A stretch of 64,000 bases of DNA from assembly GCF_910592395.1 (NCBI RefSeq), contig NC_088310.1:7387501-7451500 (forward strand). Reading direction: 5' to 3'. Below, piece by piece: positions 49,791 to 61,480 of this stretch. The notes under the pieces were generated by a model that was given only the letters and a program-made list of their open reading frames with translations, was not told where the DNA came from and did not search any database. The first letter of the stretch is position 1, and every line of letters starts with the position of its first letter. A program made the position numbers and the translations under genes. Source of the DNA: Lineus longissimus (taxonomy: Eukaryota; Nemertea; Pilidiophora; Heteronemertea; Lineidae).

Positions 49791-52700
49791 TGATCTCGTC
49801 TTGAGACAAATGATGTTAGAGATTGCGGGGCGTTTTTTTACCTTCTGATTGGGGAGACAGGATAACATGATTTAAAACTACTGAGTATGGAATGACTTTA
49901 AAAGCATCCCATTTTTACTTTCTAAGAGATTTCAAATTTGCAAGAAAGTCATCAATGATAAGATGTTTTGGTCCCCTCCCCCAAGGACCATGTAACATTC
50001 TCACAATAATTCACATACCATTTCACCAACACGATAATTCTGCACGATATTTACCACCAATAAACCGACTCGAGATGCCGTACAAAAGCTGATTATAAAC
50101 TTCAAAGTCGACGCCCAGCGTAAGCTTATATTTCAAGACTCAGTAGACAAACTGAATGAAGATTAGAATCAGCAACCCCACAAACCTTGGCGTAATCAGA
50201 GTGCCTGGGAAGGATTGACTTTTTCTCGTCATGAATGAAACCAACCTCACATGGTAAAAAGTTTCTTGGTAACTTGAACAAAATGATGCATGTATCATTC
50301 ACGCTGCATGCAGTAGTGTATTCTTTCAAGCTAAGGTGAGTTGTTCTCTAGAGTGGTAATTTAAGGCCATATCAATTGCAAATTGATTTCATACTATCTG
50401 CACCAAGTTTCTACACGAGATTTGGCTTGAAGATCATGGCAGATCTTGTCAGAAAATGTGTTTGTCCGAAATCAAGAATTGAAATGAAAAGATAAAATCT
50501 TTATGCTACAGTAAGTGCAGCAAGCAGTCTGGCCAAAATGTCAAAATTGTAAGTACAGTTTTTGTCACTGGTTCATCAAAACAGGGGATCAGCAGTTTAG
50601 AGGTTGTACATGTACAGGTCACAGGACTCATCGCCATGATATCTTTCGATCAACTCCTCCGAGAGGGAGACCATAATCACTTATCCAAGTTGTCAAGCAT
50701 GGCGGCTGAAGCCTGATGGCTTCATTTCATCAATGGGAACAGCTTGGTAGCAGCAGGCAGCTAGCTAGGGATGTTCCCAGTGCAGCTATCGGCATTGACA
50801 CTAAACTCCACCCAAGAGAACTGAGATGGATCCAGAGTAATTAAGAATTTGTTGAGTTTTGAATGATCCAATCGACTTTCGAACCAGACCATTCAGCAAG
50901 ACACAAACGATATGTGATATTGACTAAGCAGCAAGAACTAATTTTGCTCTCGCCTAAATACCATAAAGAAGGAACGGGAGACAGTAAGCCGTGGGGAATA
51001 TAATAACTGATGTCCCCACTTCCATCTTGGTCGTATATCTGCATCAGCGTCAACCGGGAGGCTAGTGATCGGGATTGCCATAAATGAAACGGGTGTTCTT
51101 GGAATAGAGTCGGGCAATAGACATTACGAGTACGAAGAGGGCAAATTACAAGTGAATGGACGGACTAAATTGGAAGGGCCCGTAGCATTCGTGAGCTTGG
51201 GTTGGTGAGCAAAATGGCCTCAAAATGATCAATCCTACCTTGCCGATGAACAATGGGAACTTAAATAATTGATCTTACCTGAAAATATACAAAAAGGTAG
51301 AGATAGATAAAAATAAACAAAGAACAAATTCATGACTATCAACAGTTAGCTATTGCAGCTATAATAACTGAGCGGAAGGATTCACACTTTATTAACTGAG
51401 TGGACATGGTGGAAGGCTTCACATCTCAAGCTGCAAAAGGGTCCAAGGGTAAGGCTTTTAAAAAATTAGTTTTAGCTTGCTTCCAGTCACTGAAAATGAA
51501 AACAAATTAATACTTCCTGACAATTCTGTCATCTGAAACAGTGCATGTGTCCCCAATGCCCTACCACCGCACTGCAGCCAAGTCATTGCTTTTGATTGAT
51601 GTCATCATTGCGGCAAGATGCCGCCATGAATATCCGAAGCAAACACACTTGGCCGTCCGGGTAAATCACCAATCTATGCGTACTCGCTGGCCTTTTTGAA
51701 CCAAGATCATCTTGGTGGTTAATGGCACCAACAAAAAGCAAAATATGGTCGAATTGCTTCCTTCTTGCCCTTTTAAAAAAAAATTATCAGATTTGTTTGT
51801 TTTTTCTTCTGTTTTTCTTCAAGGACAGCATGAAAAATGCTCGCATTAGCCAGCCAGCCAGAGTTATGACTTTTACAGCTCATTCTCGGCAACTTTGCTT
51901 AAAGCAGGAGCCATTTTGCGATGGAGTAAACATTGCAGCATTCTCGGTGAAGATAAAGGAGCAACTAATGTGAAGGGATAATTTTGTATGATTATTTACG
52001 TCATTCTGATAAAGAGATCGACAGAGAAATTGTTTGCAGGAGCGCTGTTCCATTCAGTAAGTCTCTGATGAAACAAGGCTGGGTAAATATTGTGGCTTTT
52101 GTAAGAAAGAGTAAACAATGAAGAGAATGGATCGTACTGTTGAAATATCACGACTCTCATGAAGACGTATTGCCCTAACACACGGATGCAGTAAGATTAA
52201 ATCATTTTTGGTTCCATTCCAATGCCACTGTTTTTAAAGTCAGTAAAAGATCAAGACTTATTTTAAAGTACACTGCTTTACTGGTACTTCGCATTTGCCT
52301 CTGTCCGTAAGCCAGAAGATAGGACTTCAGTGCGGGTATTGGTCAACCACAAGTCTAATAAGCTCCAAGGCCCCGCTTTCTGAGACAAACAAGTATGATA
52401 GATGTCCTCTGATTCATCCAAAAAAATCGGAAGCATCAAATTCCTGCACGAGAACAGTGGTGAAAGAATGTGAAAGCCTCTTCAAGGAAGCATGGTGAGA
52501 CATGGTTCAACCTGTGGTGCAATTAGCTCAAACACTCTACGATATTTTTTCTCTACCCATTTGTAAGTAGTATAATTTCCAGAGTGTCATGCAAATTCAT
52601 TTAGAAGGCCATGTTACCGTTTTCATTCAGTTGCCTCCAATTGTACGATGATGGCATGAAGATAAGTGAAGAGTAGGTTTTTAGTGACACCACCGGGCGA

Positions 52701-53646
52701 TTACCCTGGGAGCTCAGAGATAAATCAGTGCCGGTTATCATTCTACATGGCATTGTCATGGAACATTCTCGCTCGATGATGGATACTTGTTTTATTAGAT
52801 GATTACGCTTGTTTATTTGCGGACATGATTTATCTGTCCGTGCTAAGATCCACAGTTAGTCTAGTTCGTTATAAGATAAGCAGTGAAGAATGGATGTTAT
52901 AAGAGGGGGAAATGGAGGTACCAGACCAGACATCCGGTTATAAAAAAGGCCCCATCGCAGATCCTGACAGGCAATTTCGGCAAATTCCAAAGATTTCCCT
53001 ACTGAAAATTCCCGAAACCAGCTAAAATATCGGTGTGTATCCCAAGAATACCAAGAAATCTGAAATTCCATCCGAATAGCATCTTCATTTTCTGGGCATT
53101 CCATGGCAGCTTCAGATATTTGGTTCTGTGAAAGTGACAAATTCAGCTTCTGCCCTCAAGTCAGCCCCTGTCACCCATAGTTTGGTCTGCGGGCAACTCT
53201 TTAACCTTGTCATTGCGGCTGGTGAACTCGATTCCCCCATCCTTCAATTAGTGCTTGGTCAGTTACTTTAGTCGATTCGTATGTGCCGCTGACTACACCA
53301 TCCTACCGATGACATCACCTTAGAGTGTCTAGACACCCCTAAATGGCACATGTCTGAGAAGGCTATGCAGTCATAACCCAGCCATAATACCCCTTCATTA
53401 CCATCCAGATGCAAGCTTACGCATGCCACGTCTGTACTGAATATTATTCATCCCGCAGCACAAGGTAAATTACCGCAGCACCCGGTAAATGTCAAATGCC
53501 AGGAGAGCCATCCGTCACATGGTATGGTAAGCACTGGAGGAATAGATGCCAGAGATACCATGATCGAGTGCGCCAAGAACAGGATGGCCAGGTTAGGGAC
53601 ATGTGTGTGAATAATGCAAATGATGCAATGATTTTGCTTCGAGATT
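49791..53646. other. unique DNA, no gene seen
   Basis: Open frames are 94 codons or fewer with no recognised domain; no clear repeat was seen. Confidence 0.5.
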
Positions 53647-53650
53647 TTAA

Positions 53651-53866
53651 AGGTTGACCATGGGCACCACCAGTTTTGCTGGAACTCTTGAACCCTGAAG
53701 CAATTAGAACTCTTTCAAACAAAGTACATCCCAATTTCAAGGTAGGGAGTCAGTTCTTCCTGAGAACAGACTCACTCTTGAAATTGGCATTCACTTCGTT
53801 TTGAAGGAGTTCTAATTGCTTTAGGTTTCAAATTCTAACCAAAATGGTGGTTCCTATGGTCAACCC
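53651..53866. mobile_element. TTAA-type palindromic MITE, copy 3
   Basis: The 216-bp element runs from AGGTTGACCATGGGCACCAC to GTTCCTATGGTCAACCC. Perfect TTAA lies on both sides (53647-53650, 53867-53870). Internal GAAGCAATTAGAACTCTTTC pairs with GAAGGAGTTCTAATTGCTTT. The central part carries a second fold-back of GGGAGTCAGTTCT with AGAACAGACTC. Same family as the copies at 34884 and 37380. Confidence 0.92.
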
Positions 53867-53870
53867 TTAA

Positions 53871-56830
53871 CCCAAATCTTGACAACTGGCCATAGACTGG
53901 TCTACCTGTCTACCTGCCGAGTGAGAAGAGGAAGAGGAAGAACTCACAGACAGCTAAACGAGAATCCGCTCAGATGGAACAAAAACGTATTTCTTTTCAT
54001 TTAATCAGTCAGAGAACATTTTTGCCGTCCTCGAAGAGATTACCTCAGTGAAATGCTGCATGTCCAATTTTCCAGTAAGGGAAAAAAATCTGATTACCAT
54101 CGGAGAGACGAAGAAAGAATGAGAGAGCACACTCGGTGCATTATCTCGGTATTATTTTGTTGTGCCTCGCATCCGCGAAAGGAAGCCTAGCGTCCTCATG
54201 GGACCGTCTCTGATTTGATGTGACGTGAGATAAAGACCCGGTTACTTCAGGTGCCTTTCAATCTTGCAGCGATGAATGCCCGTGAGCCGCCTGGGTGCAG
54301 GCAGAATATGACATCATTAGTATTAGCGCCAATATCGCAGCATTACGCCATAATCTTATTACAGAACTGCGGGGATCTTTCTGGGATACATCCTCTGAGA
54401 GACAACTAGGCACAGTTTGCGTTATATTTGGCTTAATTCGTTGACAGATCTGTCATCAGTTTGATTGCAATCACGCAATGGATCTTCGCCATTCGATGAC
54501 ACACTTTAACAGGGATGATGATTCTGCATTCCTTGATTTGATCTGGATTAGATGGCATCTGAAAAGATGACTGAAGTAATAACATAAAGTACCAGAAGTA
54601 AAATGACATCATTGCCTTTTCACAAACATTTGTTGATCTCAAAAGTACTATGTACCTATAATAAACTTCAAGATTTTTTATCCTAGAACTATTTTGCTAC
54701 ATGTAGCCTTGTCTTGCCTTTTACACAAGGTGACTAACGACTCAGAGAGGTGCCTTGGTCCTCTCCTTCAGCCTCTCAAGAAGATCTCCCGTTGTATTTT
54801 GAATAACCTGGGCCATCAGCTGTTGTGTCTTCTCTCGACTCAAGAGTCAATTTCTGCCGCCTTCGCTCCATCCAATGTGTCTCAGAAGTCACTGCTTTTT
54901 CCAAGATGGTGGCATATTTATTTTGTTCGAACCCTACTTTTCTATCGACGGACGTCAGGGTTAGCATATTAGCCGGTTCCCTCTGAGCATAAATTGCATC
55001 AAGTGTAACCTACCATTGATCAGACCCATTTTCATCTCGGGACACCAACTCGCGAGTTGAGCAATGCGGAGTTGCAACTTGTAGTGACAGCATCACACCA
55101 GCCAGCAAATTGAGCATCCTTTCCTACCGCATAAATCAACTTGCACAATGGCGCTATTAGCAAAATTGGCAATCGTTAAGGTACCCAGTTCAATAATGTT
55201 TTCATTCAATAAAGTTTGTATTGGAGAGGCTGGTGCCTCGTTGGATGCACAATGGCATAAACTTGCAATGATCTCGCCTTGTCAAGCCCATTACATAATG
55301 AAGGCATTAGACTCTTGCTACTAATCAACGTCAAGGAGATTCTACTCGAAGGAATGAGTAAATCAAATTCCGCCACGCCAACTTGGATCCCGCTGCTGTA
55401 ACCCATGACAGACTGCTTCTTAATGCAAATGTACTGCCTAATCAATTTCGAGAAGGAAGCAGAATTTGCACTTTTTGCTTTCTGTGACACAGTTCAAAAC
55501 ATATTGCGGTTTACTTCTATCAAGAATTAATAAAGACTTTTCTTTATTAATTCTTGCTTTTACTCAACTACTTGGAGTGGCTTCCAGCAACATGGTTTTT
55601 CTTGACTTTCCAGGACTTGTTCTCAGCAATATTGATTTTCAGCAAGATTTTGGTCCTGTTTCCTCAACTTACTTGAATTTACTTTTGTGAAAACATATCA
55701 CTTACAGAACTTATTTAAAACAAAGAAGGCAAAGAGAAATCAATTTAAAAAGGCCCAAGTTTGAACGATTACTGACATATGTTGCTATTTATACACTCTT
55801 TCCTACCGACATTAAATCAACCACATATGACTTGAGCATACCAAAGTCACTTCTTTCTTTTCTTAATTCTCTAAATTCGTCAATATTATCCAAAGAAAGA
55901 GAGAGAAAATGAAATTAACAGTACAGGAAATCATTCCAATCTCCAAAAGTCGATCTAGAGTATGGCACTTAACCCTTTCAGAGTTGACCTTCTTAACCCA
56001 TCGGGATTAAACAAAGGGTCGAATAATACAACGCGATCCTCTTCAATGTCGCCCTCTCCCCCCAAACATGGTCATGACAACCTCAGCGATACGAATCTCC
56101 CTAAGACTTAATTACAGGGGTTCGGTGCGGCCGACTGGTTTGACCCTCGTCCCGGCCCGAGGCAAAGATAACCAAATCAACCATCGTCATTGTCTGACAA
56201 TTGCGAGCAATGACACCGAGTCGGCATCACTCCGCACACCCTATCGTGATAATGATTGGTTCCTATATGAAATCCGCAGGGGTGGATGTTATGAATTTCC
56301 GCAGCTAATGGTCATAATTTCGTCCGATGAGCACTTATTATCGCCACCACGCTTGACTCGTTTCCAAGCCATCAGAAGCATTTTACGAAGAAATCAGCTT
56401 TGAAATTATTAGGGTTTGAATTAGTTATAACATTTACAGCGTGCTGTAATGGAGATTAAAATTACACTATTAGGAATTCTGTTTAGACGTATTAACATAA
56501 TTTCACATCAATGATTATTCATTAGTGTCACTTTGTACATCATGTAATGCATCACTTGTTTCTGAGTGAAATAAATCGTTCAAAGTGCCTTTCTCCACAC
56601 TATGATTAGCAAATGGAATTTTAAAATTTCAAAAATTATTTTTTGCCATTAATAAGTGATGCAATGGCAGGAACTGGTGATGAACATTTAAAAGTTTTGA
56701 GTAAGATCCATCATTTAACTGTTGAAATAAAGTCAAACAGCCTTTGTGTCATTGACAAGTTTATCTCTATCATGTCCATTATCCCTCGCTTCACTTTACT
56801 TGCTTTAGCAGCGTGCAAACAAGCAATATA
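53871..56830. other. unique DNA, no supported gene
   Basis: The frame 56068-56403 plus (111 codons) lacks a recognised domain. Others are 94 codons or fewer. No repeat was noted. Confidence 0.5.
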
Positions 56831-56940
56831 AATTGCTGCCACCTGTGATTATAATTGCTACTAAGTGCGACAAAGATATATCTTCTTTGTGGGTAAAGCT
56901 GGTAATCAGTGGGTTTGACAATGATCGCAAGTTGCAAGCA
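56831..56940 (+). repeat. dispersed repeat family R1, copy 3
   Basis: ATTGCTGCCACCTGTGATTA, then TAAGTGCGACAAAGATATAT, then GGGTAAAGCTGGTAATC and GATCGCAAGTTGCAAGC. It aligns with the minus-strand copies at 33925-34042 and 41250-41346. It lies about 120 bp upstream of hairpin element B. Confidence 0.65.
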
Positions 56941-57205
56941 AAGTTAAAAGCAAGTTGTCCCCGACTCAAAGACTTTGATTCATATTTACAAAACCCTATG
57001 GCATTACCTATTATGGGTGGAACTTTAATGTCGGTTGTCACTTTATCATCAGTAAACATATTAAAATGAAATGGCCAGGGCCATTGTGCTCACCTCATGT
57101 GGAGGAAAGATGGATAAAGAGCATGTTATTGTGTCATGTAGTGTTAGGTTTGATGTAGGTCCAAGCAATTACAATTTCCCCAAAATGGCCAATTTACAGT
57201 ACATT

Positions 57206-57223
57206 CGACCTCTGTGACCTTGA
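57206..57223 (-). promoter_or_regulatory. nuclear-receptor-like DR3 motif, copy B unit 1
   Basis: CGACCTCTGTGACCTTGA, carrying the same C variant as unit 1 of copy A. Confidence 0.35.
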
Positions 57224-57519
57224 AAAGTAGGTCAAATCAAAGAAGACCCGGGTGACACATTGAATGGTTGTTAGAATTAGATGTACCTATGATATAAAAT
57301 TGGTGCCAATCGGACAAGTCATTACTAGGAATAATGGCATTTTGAAGAATTTAGGATTTGGCCCCCTCCCTGGAGGCCAAACGGCAAATCAGATCGCACC
57401 AAACTTCAGTACCTGAGATCACCTGACCAAGGGGTACATGTGTACTTAATTTGTGATCAATAGTCATTGCAGTTAAGAAACGTGCCATAGTTACGGCCTG
57501 ACGGCGAATTTACGCCATT

Positions 57520-57537
57520 TGACCTCTGTGACCTTGA
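57520..57537 (-). promoter_or_regulatory. nuclear-receptor-like DR3 motif, copy B unit 2
   Basis: TGACCTCTGTGACCTTGA, followed closely by an AGGTCA in the opposite orientation, as in copy A. Confidence 0.4.
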
Positions 57538-57820
57538 CAAGAAGGTCAAATTAAAAACCTGTGTGACATATACTGTATGGTGGTTAGATATACCCATGAT
57601 ATCAAATTGGTGGCAATCGGGCAAGAAGTTAAGGAATAATCACATTTTTAAGGTTTTTGGATTTTGCCCCCTGGTGGTCAAGTGGTGAATCATATTGGAC
57701 CAAACTTCGGTCCCTGAGATCACCTGACTAAGGGGTAAATGTGTACCAAATTTGGTATCAATAGTCATTGCAGTTTAGAAACGTGCCATCGTTTCATCCT
57801 AACCGCCAATTTACACCATT

Positions 57821-57838
57821 TGACCTCTGTGACCTTGA
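57821..57838 (-). promoter_or_regulatory. nuclear-receptor-like DR3 motif, copy B unit 3
   Basis: TGACCTCTGTGACCTTGA. Here the downstream half-site is intact (GAGGTCAAA), giving a 9-bp inverted pair TTTGACCTC / GAGGTCAAA around a 15-base loop. Confidence 0.4.
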
Positions 57839-58084
57839 AAAGGAGGTCAAATCAAAAATATGATGCACCTTTGCTAGAAGTACCTACCATATTTTTTTCA
57901 AAATTTCCCGACTACAATTAAGGGAGATATTGCATATTTTCACTTTTAACGTTTGGCCCCCTGGTGGCCAAACCATGAAACGAATCGGACCGAAACTTGG
58001 TCTCCAAGGTGTCATTACATAAGGGTACATGTGTACCAAGTTTCAACTCAATAGCTCTAACAGTTACGAAACGTGCCCTGCTAA

Positions 58085-58119
58085 CGGACGACGGACGACG
58101 ACGACGACGACGACGGACG
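58085..58119. repeat. (GAC)n microsatellite, 7 units
   Basis: This is the short counterpart of the 28-unit tract in copy A. Confidence 0.95.
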
Positions 58120-58162
58120 CCACGGTATGGGATAAGCTCACCTCTGCTAAGAGGTGAGCTAA

Positions 58163-58738
58163 CCAGTCTATAATATGATTTTAAAATCAGAACACAGAAT
58201 TATCTGGCTCTTCGTGGCAGATTTTATTGACCGATTACATGACAGTCCTTACTGGCGACACCCAGAAACATCTAAAAGCCAAACAAATAAATGATTCCCA
58301 TCATGTAACATCTCAGTCAGGAACATTCCATCCTTTGCGAGACGGCCATGGTCAAACTCATTTGTTGCATCCAGAAGCTTGCATCTCCTATACCGGACAA
58401 AGTGCAACTTTTATGACGGACGTTGAACGACTCTTAATTAGTCAGTGAGTGAACAGGATCGGACATACGCATGCGGCTAAACTGACGAATCAAAGCAATT
58501 TAACATGCAGCCCGCTAAGGTCGTTAGGAAGGATTCCCCAGGCTGCCCACTGGTCACGCGGAATCACGTAATTGCATGCCCTAGAGACCCTTCCTAGTTT
58601 CTCCATAGAGTACATTAAAACATCTTCAGGCCAAGGAAAGAAATTTACAGGTTCCTGACCGATGACTTTCTGAAAAGGTTCCTGAGCTGTGAGTTACAGA
58701 TGCCACAGTCTCGTATAAGCTCCCCAGAGGTGAGCTAA
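58163..58738 (+). mobile_element. probable related element or fragment ending in a GAGCTAA hairpin
   Basis: The last ~45 bp read GCCACAGTCTCGTATAAG followed by a hairpin AGCTCCCC / GGTGAGCT (one mismatch, loop AGA) and AA. This parallels GCCACGGTATGGGATAAG plus hairpin in copies A and B. There is no GAC tract and no matching body, so the body is a different family or the tail is a solo fragment. The 5' limit is unknown; it directly follows copy B. Confidence 0.4.
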
Positions 58739-59484
58739 TAATCTGATTGATGCTAAAGCGAAATATTGATATCAATGCTAATTAACCATTTATTCTTCTA
58801 AATATCACGAAATGACAACTTGGACATGTTCTCAAAATATCAACATTTTTTGAAAATGTTCTTGATGACATGGAAGGCAATGTCAGTCTGAGTACTGAAC
58901 CAAGCTTTGGGGTGAAAACATCAAAGTCTAGTTGATTGAGAGGGAATATCGTTTTCGTGATATTTTGAAGAATTACTGCCAAACCAACATTGATATAAAA
59001 ATTTTGCTTCAACATCTATCAGATTATGTATCTATCATCAATATCCCGAATTTTCAGCGTTATATCATGCACAGTTTGCGGATGCAGACCACTTTAAAAA
59101 TACCTTGTACCCAGGTCTTACAGGCTTTTCAGTCCTATACATTCATGCTCAAGGATGGTCATATGGGCCCTGGATCCAAGGCCCCTTTTTGACTTTGATG
59201 GCAGAATTTTGCAAAAATTTACCAAATGTTTGAAAAACCATAAAGCGTTTGGAATTTTGAGCTGATTTTTGCATGCAGCATCCGTACTACATCAACAACT
59301 ACATTGGCAGTGTTTTATTGGTTCTGACATGTCTAGATATCAATTATAACAATATATCATTTTGTGTCATTTTTGGATGGATTTTCAGGGCAAACACAAG
59401 CAAGGCTAAGATGCTGAAAACTTTGGAATGTAATGATGAGGTTAAATCGCGAGTTGAATTGAAAGCTCCCCAGAGGTGAGCTAA
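58739..59484 (+). mobile_element. second element or fragment ending in a GAGCTAA hairpin
   Basis: It ends at 59484 with AAGCTCCCCAGAGGTGAG then CTAA, the same tail as at 58738. The body (AT-rich, frames of 86 codons or fewer) is unrecognised and its 5' limit is not visible. Confidence 0.4.
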
Positions 59485-60533
59485 AAAATCAAATCACAAG
59501 AAACGCGGATTCTTCTCCAGCCTTCGACATGCGATGCAGGAAGCCATAAAAGTGTACGTTGATGGACCCATGTCAAAAACAGGATTGGAACATCAGTCTT
59601 TGAGAACGAGAAGATGAAGCTAGAGAAAATCTGATAAATATGTCCAGGGTAGCAGCCGGGGTTACAATCTGATGACTGGTTGCATCAACATTATAGGGCT
59701 GTCTCTCGATGCTGGTCCTTCAACAGAACAGATAAACCCATCTTTCCTGTTGGCTAAACTGCTCACAATTGGTTAAAGGCAGGCAAAGCAACTGGACAGA
59801 CTGCCCACTCTTGACCTCTGAACACATTGACATTGCCACACCTTTGATGTGCTCTCTGGTGAAGTATGAGGCAATACAAAATCAAGGATTCAAAATTCAG
59901 GACTCTCTGGTGAGGCTCAAGCACTTTCCAGGGCATGGATGAGGGCTGCTGCAACGAAAACAAATTTTGTGACAACAGGAAACCAGTCAGAAATGATGAA
60001 TTCAACTGAACTAGGTTACCTCATTCAAGGCAACAATTCAACTAGCGCTTTAACCTCATCACTCTTCATCACACTCATTGCCACAAGTGCATTCTCAAAG
60101 GAGCAACAAAATACAATAATTACTATTCCTGATGCTGGCTTATCAAAAGCATCAGCTTCAATTAATGATGTTCAGCCGACTGAGGCCCCCTCCTCGGGTT
60201 AATTCGCCATCCCTGTCAATTTGTCTTTCTCCGATTCTACCACCTTCCGTGGAAACCTATTGCAAATGCCACAATTTTCTACGACCTTTGTTCATGGCTC
60301 CTTTGTTGGTGTAATTGCTTTTTCAACACGATTTGCCAAAGAATGGGAGTTCGGTGATGCAGAACTGGCTGCATTGATTCGATGTACATCAATAAATCAG
60401 ACCCTTCGTCAGTTTGTTGAAATAAAACCCACGGGCATCCAAAGCAACATGATTATACTGACGTCTGCTTTGCCGCTAGTCCACAAAAGCTCAAACAAAG
60501 GAAAGTTGCATTCGAGCAGAAGCATCGCAGTTT
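59485..60533. other. unique DNA, no supported gene
   Basis: Three overlapping plus frames (59939-60202, 60132-60314, 60221-60535; up to 104 codons) have no recognised domain. Confidence 0.4.
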
Positions 60534-61480
60534 AGTCTCTTGAGGTTTTCTCCACCATTCTTTGTCCATGCATCATCGCTGTATTGGTGTTACCTTCATT
60601 GGCAGACAAAGGAGAAAGCTTTGTTGGACCTCATCAGAGAATGAACATCAGTATTAGAACAGGTGTTGAAGATTACAGAATTTGTGGGGGTTTTCTGATA
60701 TTTTTGGACAGTTATCTAACATTATTTTTCATGTATTTGACTGAAGTTGTTTTATTTTCTCATCATACACCATACTAACACCTTAGCACATCAAGAATGA
60801 ATAGGAACTTTGAAAGCTTTAAACAAGCTTGCGGAGAAGGGTTTTGAGCTAAAGAATATAGATTTTGTGGTTGTGTTCTGACTTCTTGGTCCAGACACCT
60901 TCCTTCCTTTATCTCATATGACCAAAGCTGCGATATTTTTTCACCTTACCAATCAATTATCATCTGTACTACATGTATCAGAGCACATGAGGAATGTATA
61001 TGAAAGGCTGCAAGGCAAAGTGACAGACATATGGTAAATGCATAAAACCGAGGTCGTCTTGCCTTGCAGCCTATATATATGGGTTTTGAAAGCTTTAAAC
61101 AAGCTTGCCGTGAAGCAGATAATGTATCATCTGCTTTGATAGGAGTTTAATCTCTTGAGGTTTTCTGCACCATTCTTTGTCTGCGTATCATCGCCATATT
61201 TATCGTAATGACGTTATACCTTCTGTTGCAGACAAAGGAAGAAGCTTTGTTTTGCACGATCAGATATGGACACAGGTGTTGACGATGAATGCTATTTCGA
61301 AAAGTATTTTTCATCTAAGTTTATCATATCATCGACCTAGTCACCAAATCCTTTCACTAAATTGTGATAATCTATGCCATTCTCTGACATCCACTGCAAT
61401 ATTGGTAATAACTTCATTGGTAGACATAGACAAAGAAGAAGAAGGAAGGAGGAAGCGCTGTTGTATCTCACTATAGATGG
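60534..61480 (+). repeat. locally triplicated segment
   Basis: About 130 bp starting GTTTAGTCTCTTGAGGTTTT at 60530 reappears at 61146 (TTTAATCTCTTGAGGTTTTC). It returns in shorter form from 61374 (CTATGCCATTCTCTGACATC). Each copy contains an acceptor-like pyrimidine stretch and AG before ACAAAG (GGCAGACAAAGGAGAAAGC; TTGCAGACAAAGGAAGAAGC). A second motif, TTTGAAAGCTTTAAACAAGC, occurs at about 60811 and 61085. In the first copy the frame after the AG reads TKEKALLDLIRE and then stops. This could be a duplicated decayed exon or a local repeat; neither is proven. Confidence 0.5.
61006..61071. repeat. 13-bp perfect inverted repeat (hairpin)
   Basis: GGCTGCAAGGCAA at 61006 pairs with TTGCCTTGCAGCC at 61059, with a 40-base loop that pairs only weakly. 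It is followed by TATATATAT. It may be a fold-back remnant or a structured RNA stem; pre-miRNA pairing is too short to claim. Confidence 0.6.

Larger units (their letters stand above)
57063..58162 (+). mobile_element. hairpin-ended HINE-like element, copy B (1100 bp)
   Basis: The layout matches copy A: start AAAATGAAATGGCCAGGG, units at 57191, 57507 and 57808, GAC tract, and the same 9-bp terminal hairpin ending TAA at 58162. Most bases match copy A. It has a short deletion (about 12 bp) after CAAATCAAAAA in unit 3 and a shorter GAC tract. Flanks differ from copy A, so this is a separate insertion rather than a segmental duplication. It encodes no protein. Confidence 0.75.

Noticed and set aside
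49476-49868. 130-codon and 76-codon frames with long arginine runs
   Set aside because: The arginine runs are only the GAC/GTC microsatellite inside the transposable element; both strands are open for the same trivial reason.
56068-56403. 111-codon frame as a coding exon
   Set aside because: Composition is plausible, but no family, acceptor or donor could be supported.
48611-58162. Segmental duplication linking the 48.6 kb and 57.1 kb copies
   Set aside because: Similarity stops sharply at both element ends, so independent insertions explain it better.
61006-61071. MicroRNA precursor
   Set aside because: Only 13 bp pair perfectly and the long loop pairs poorly; no known miRNA seed was recognised anywhere in the window.
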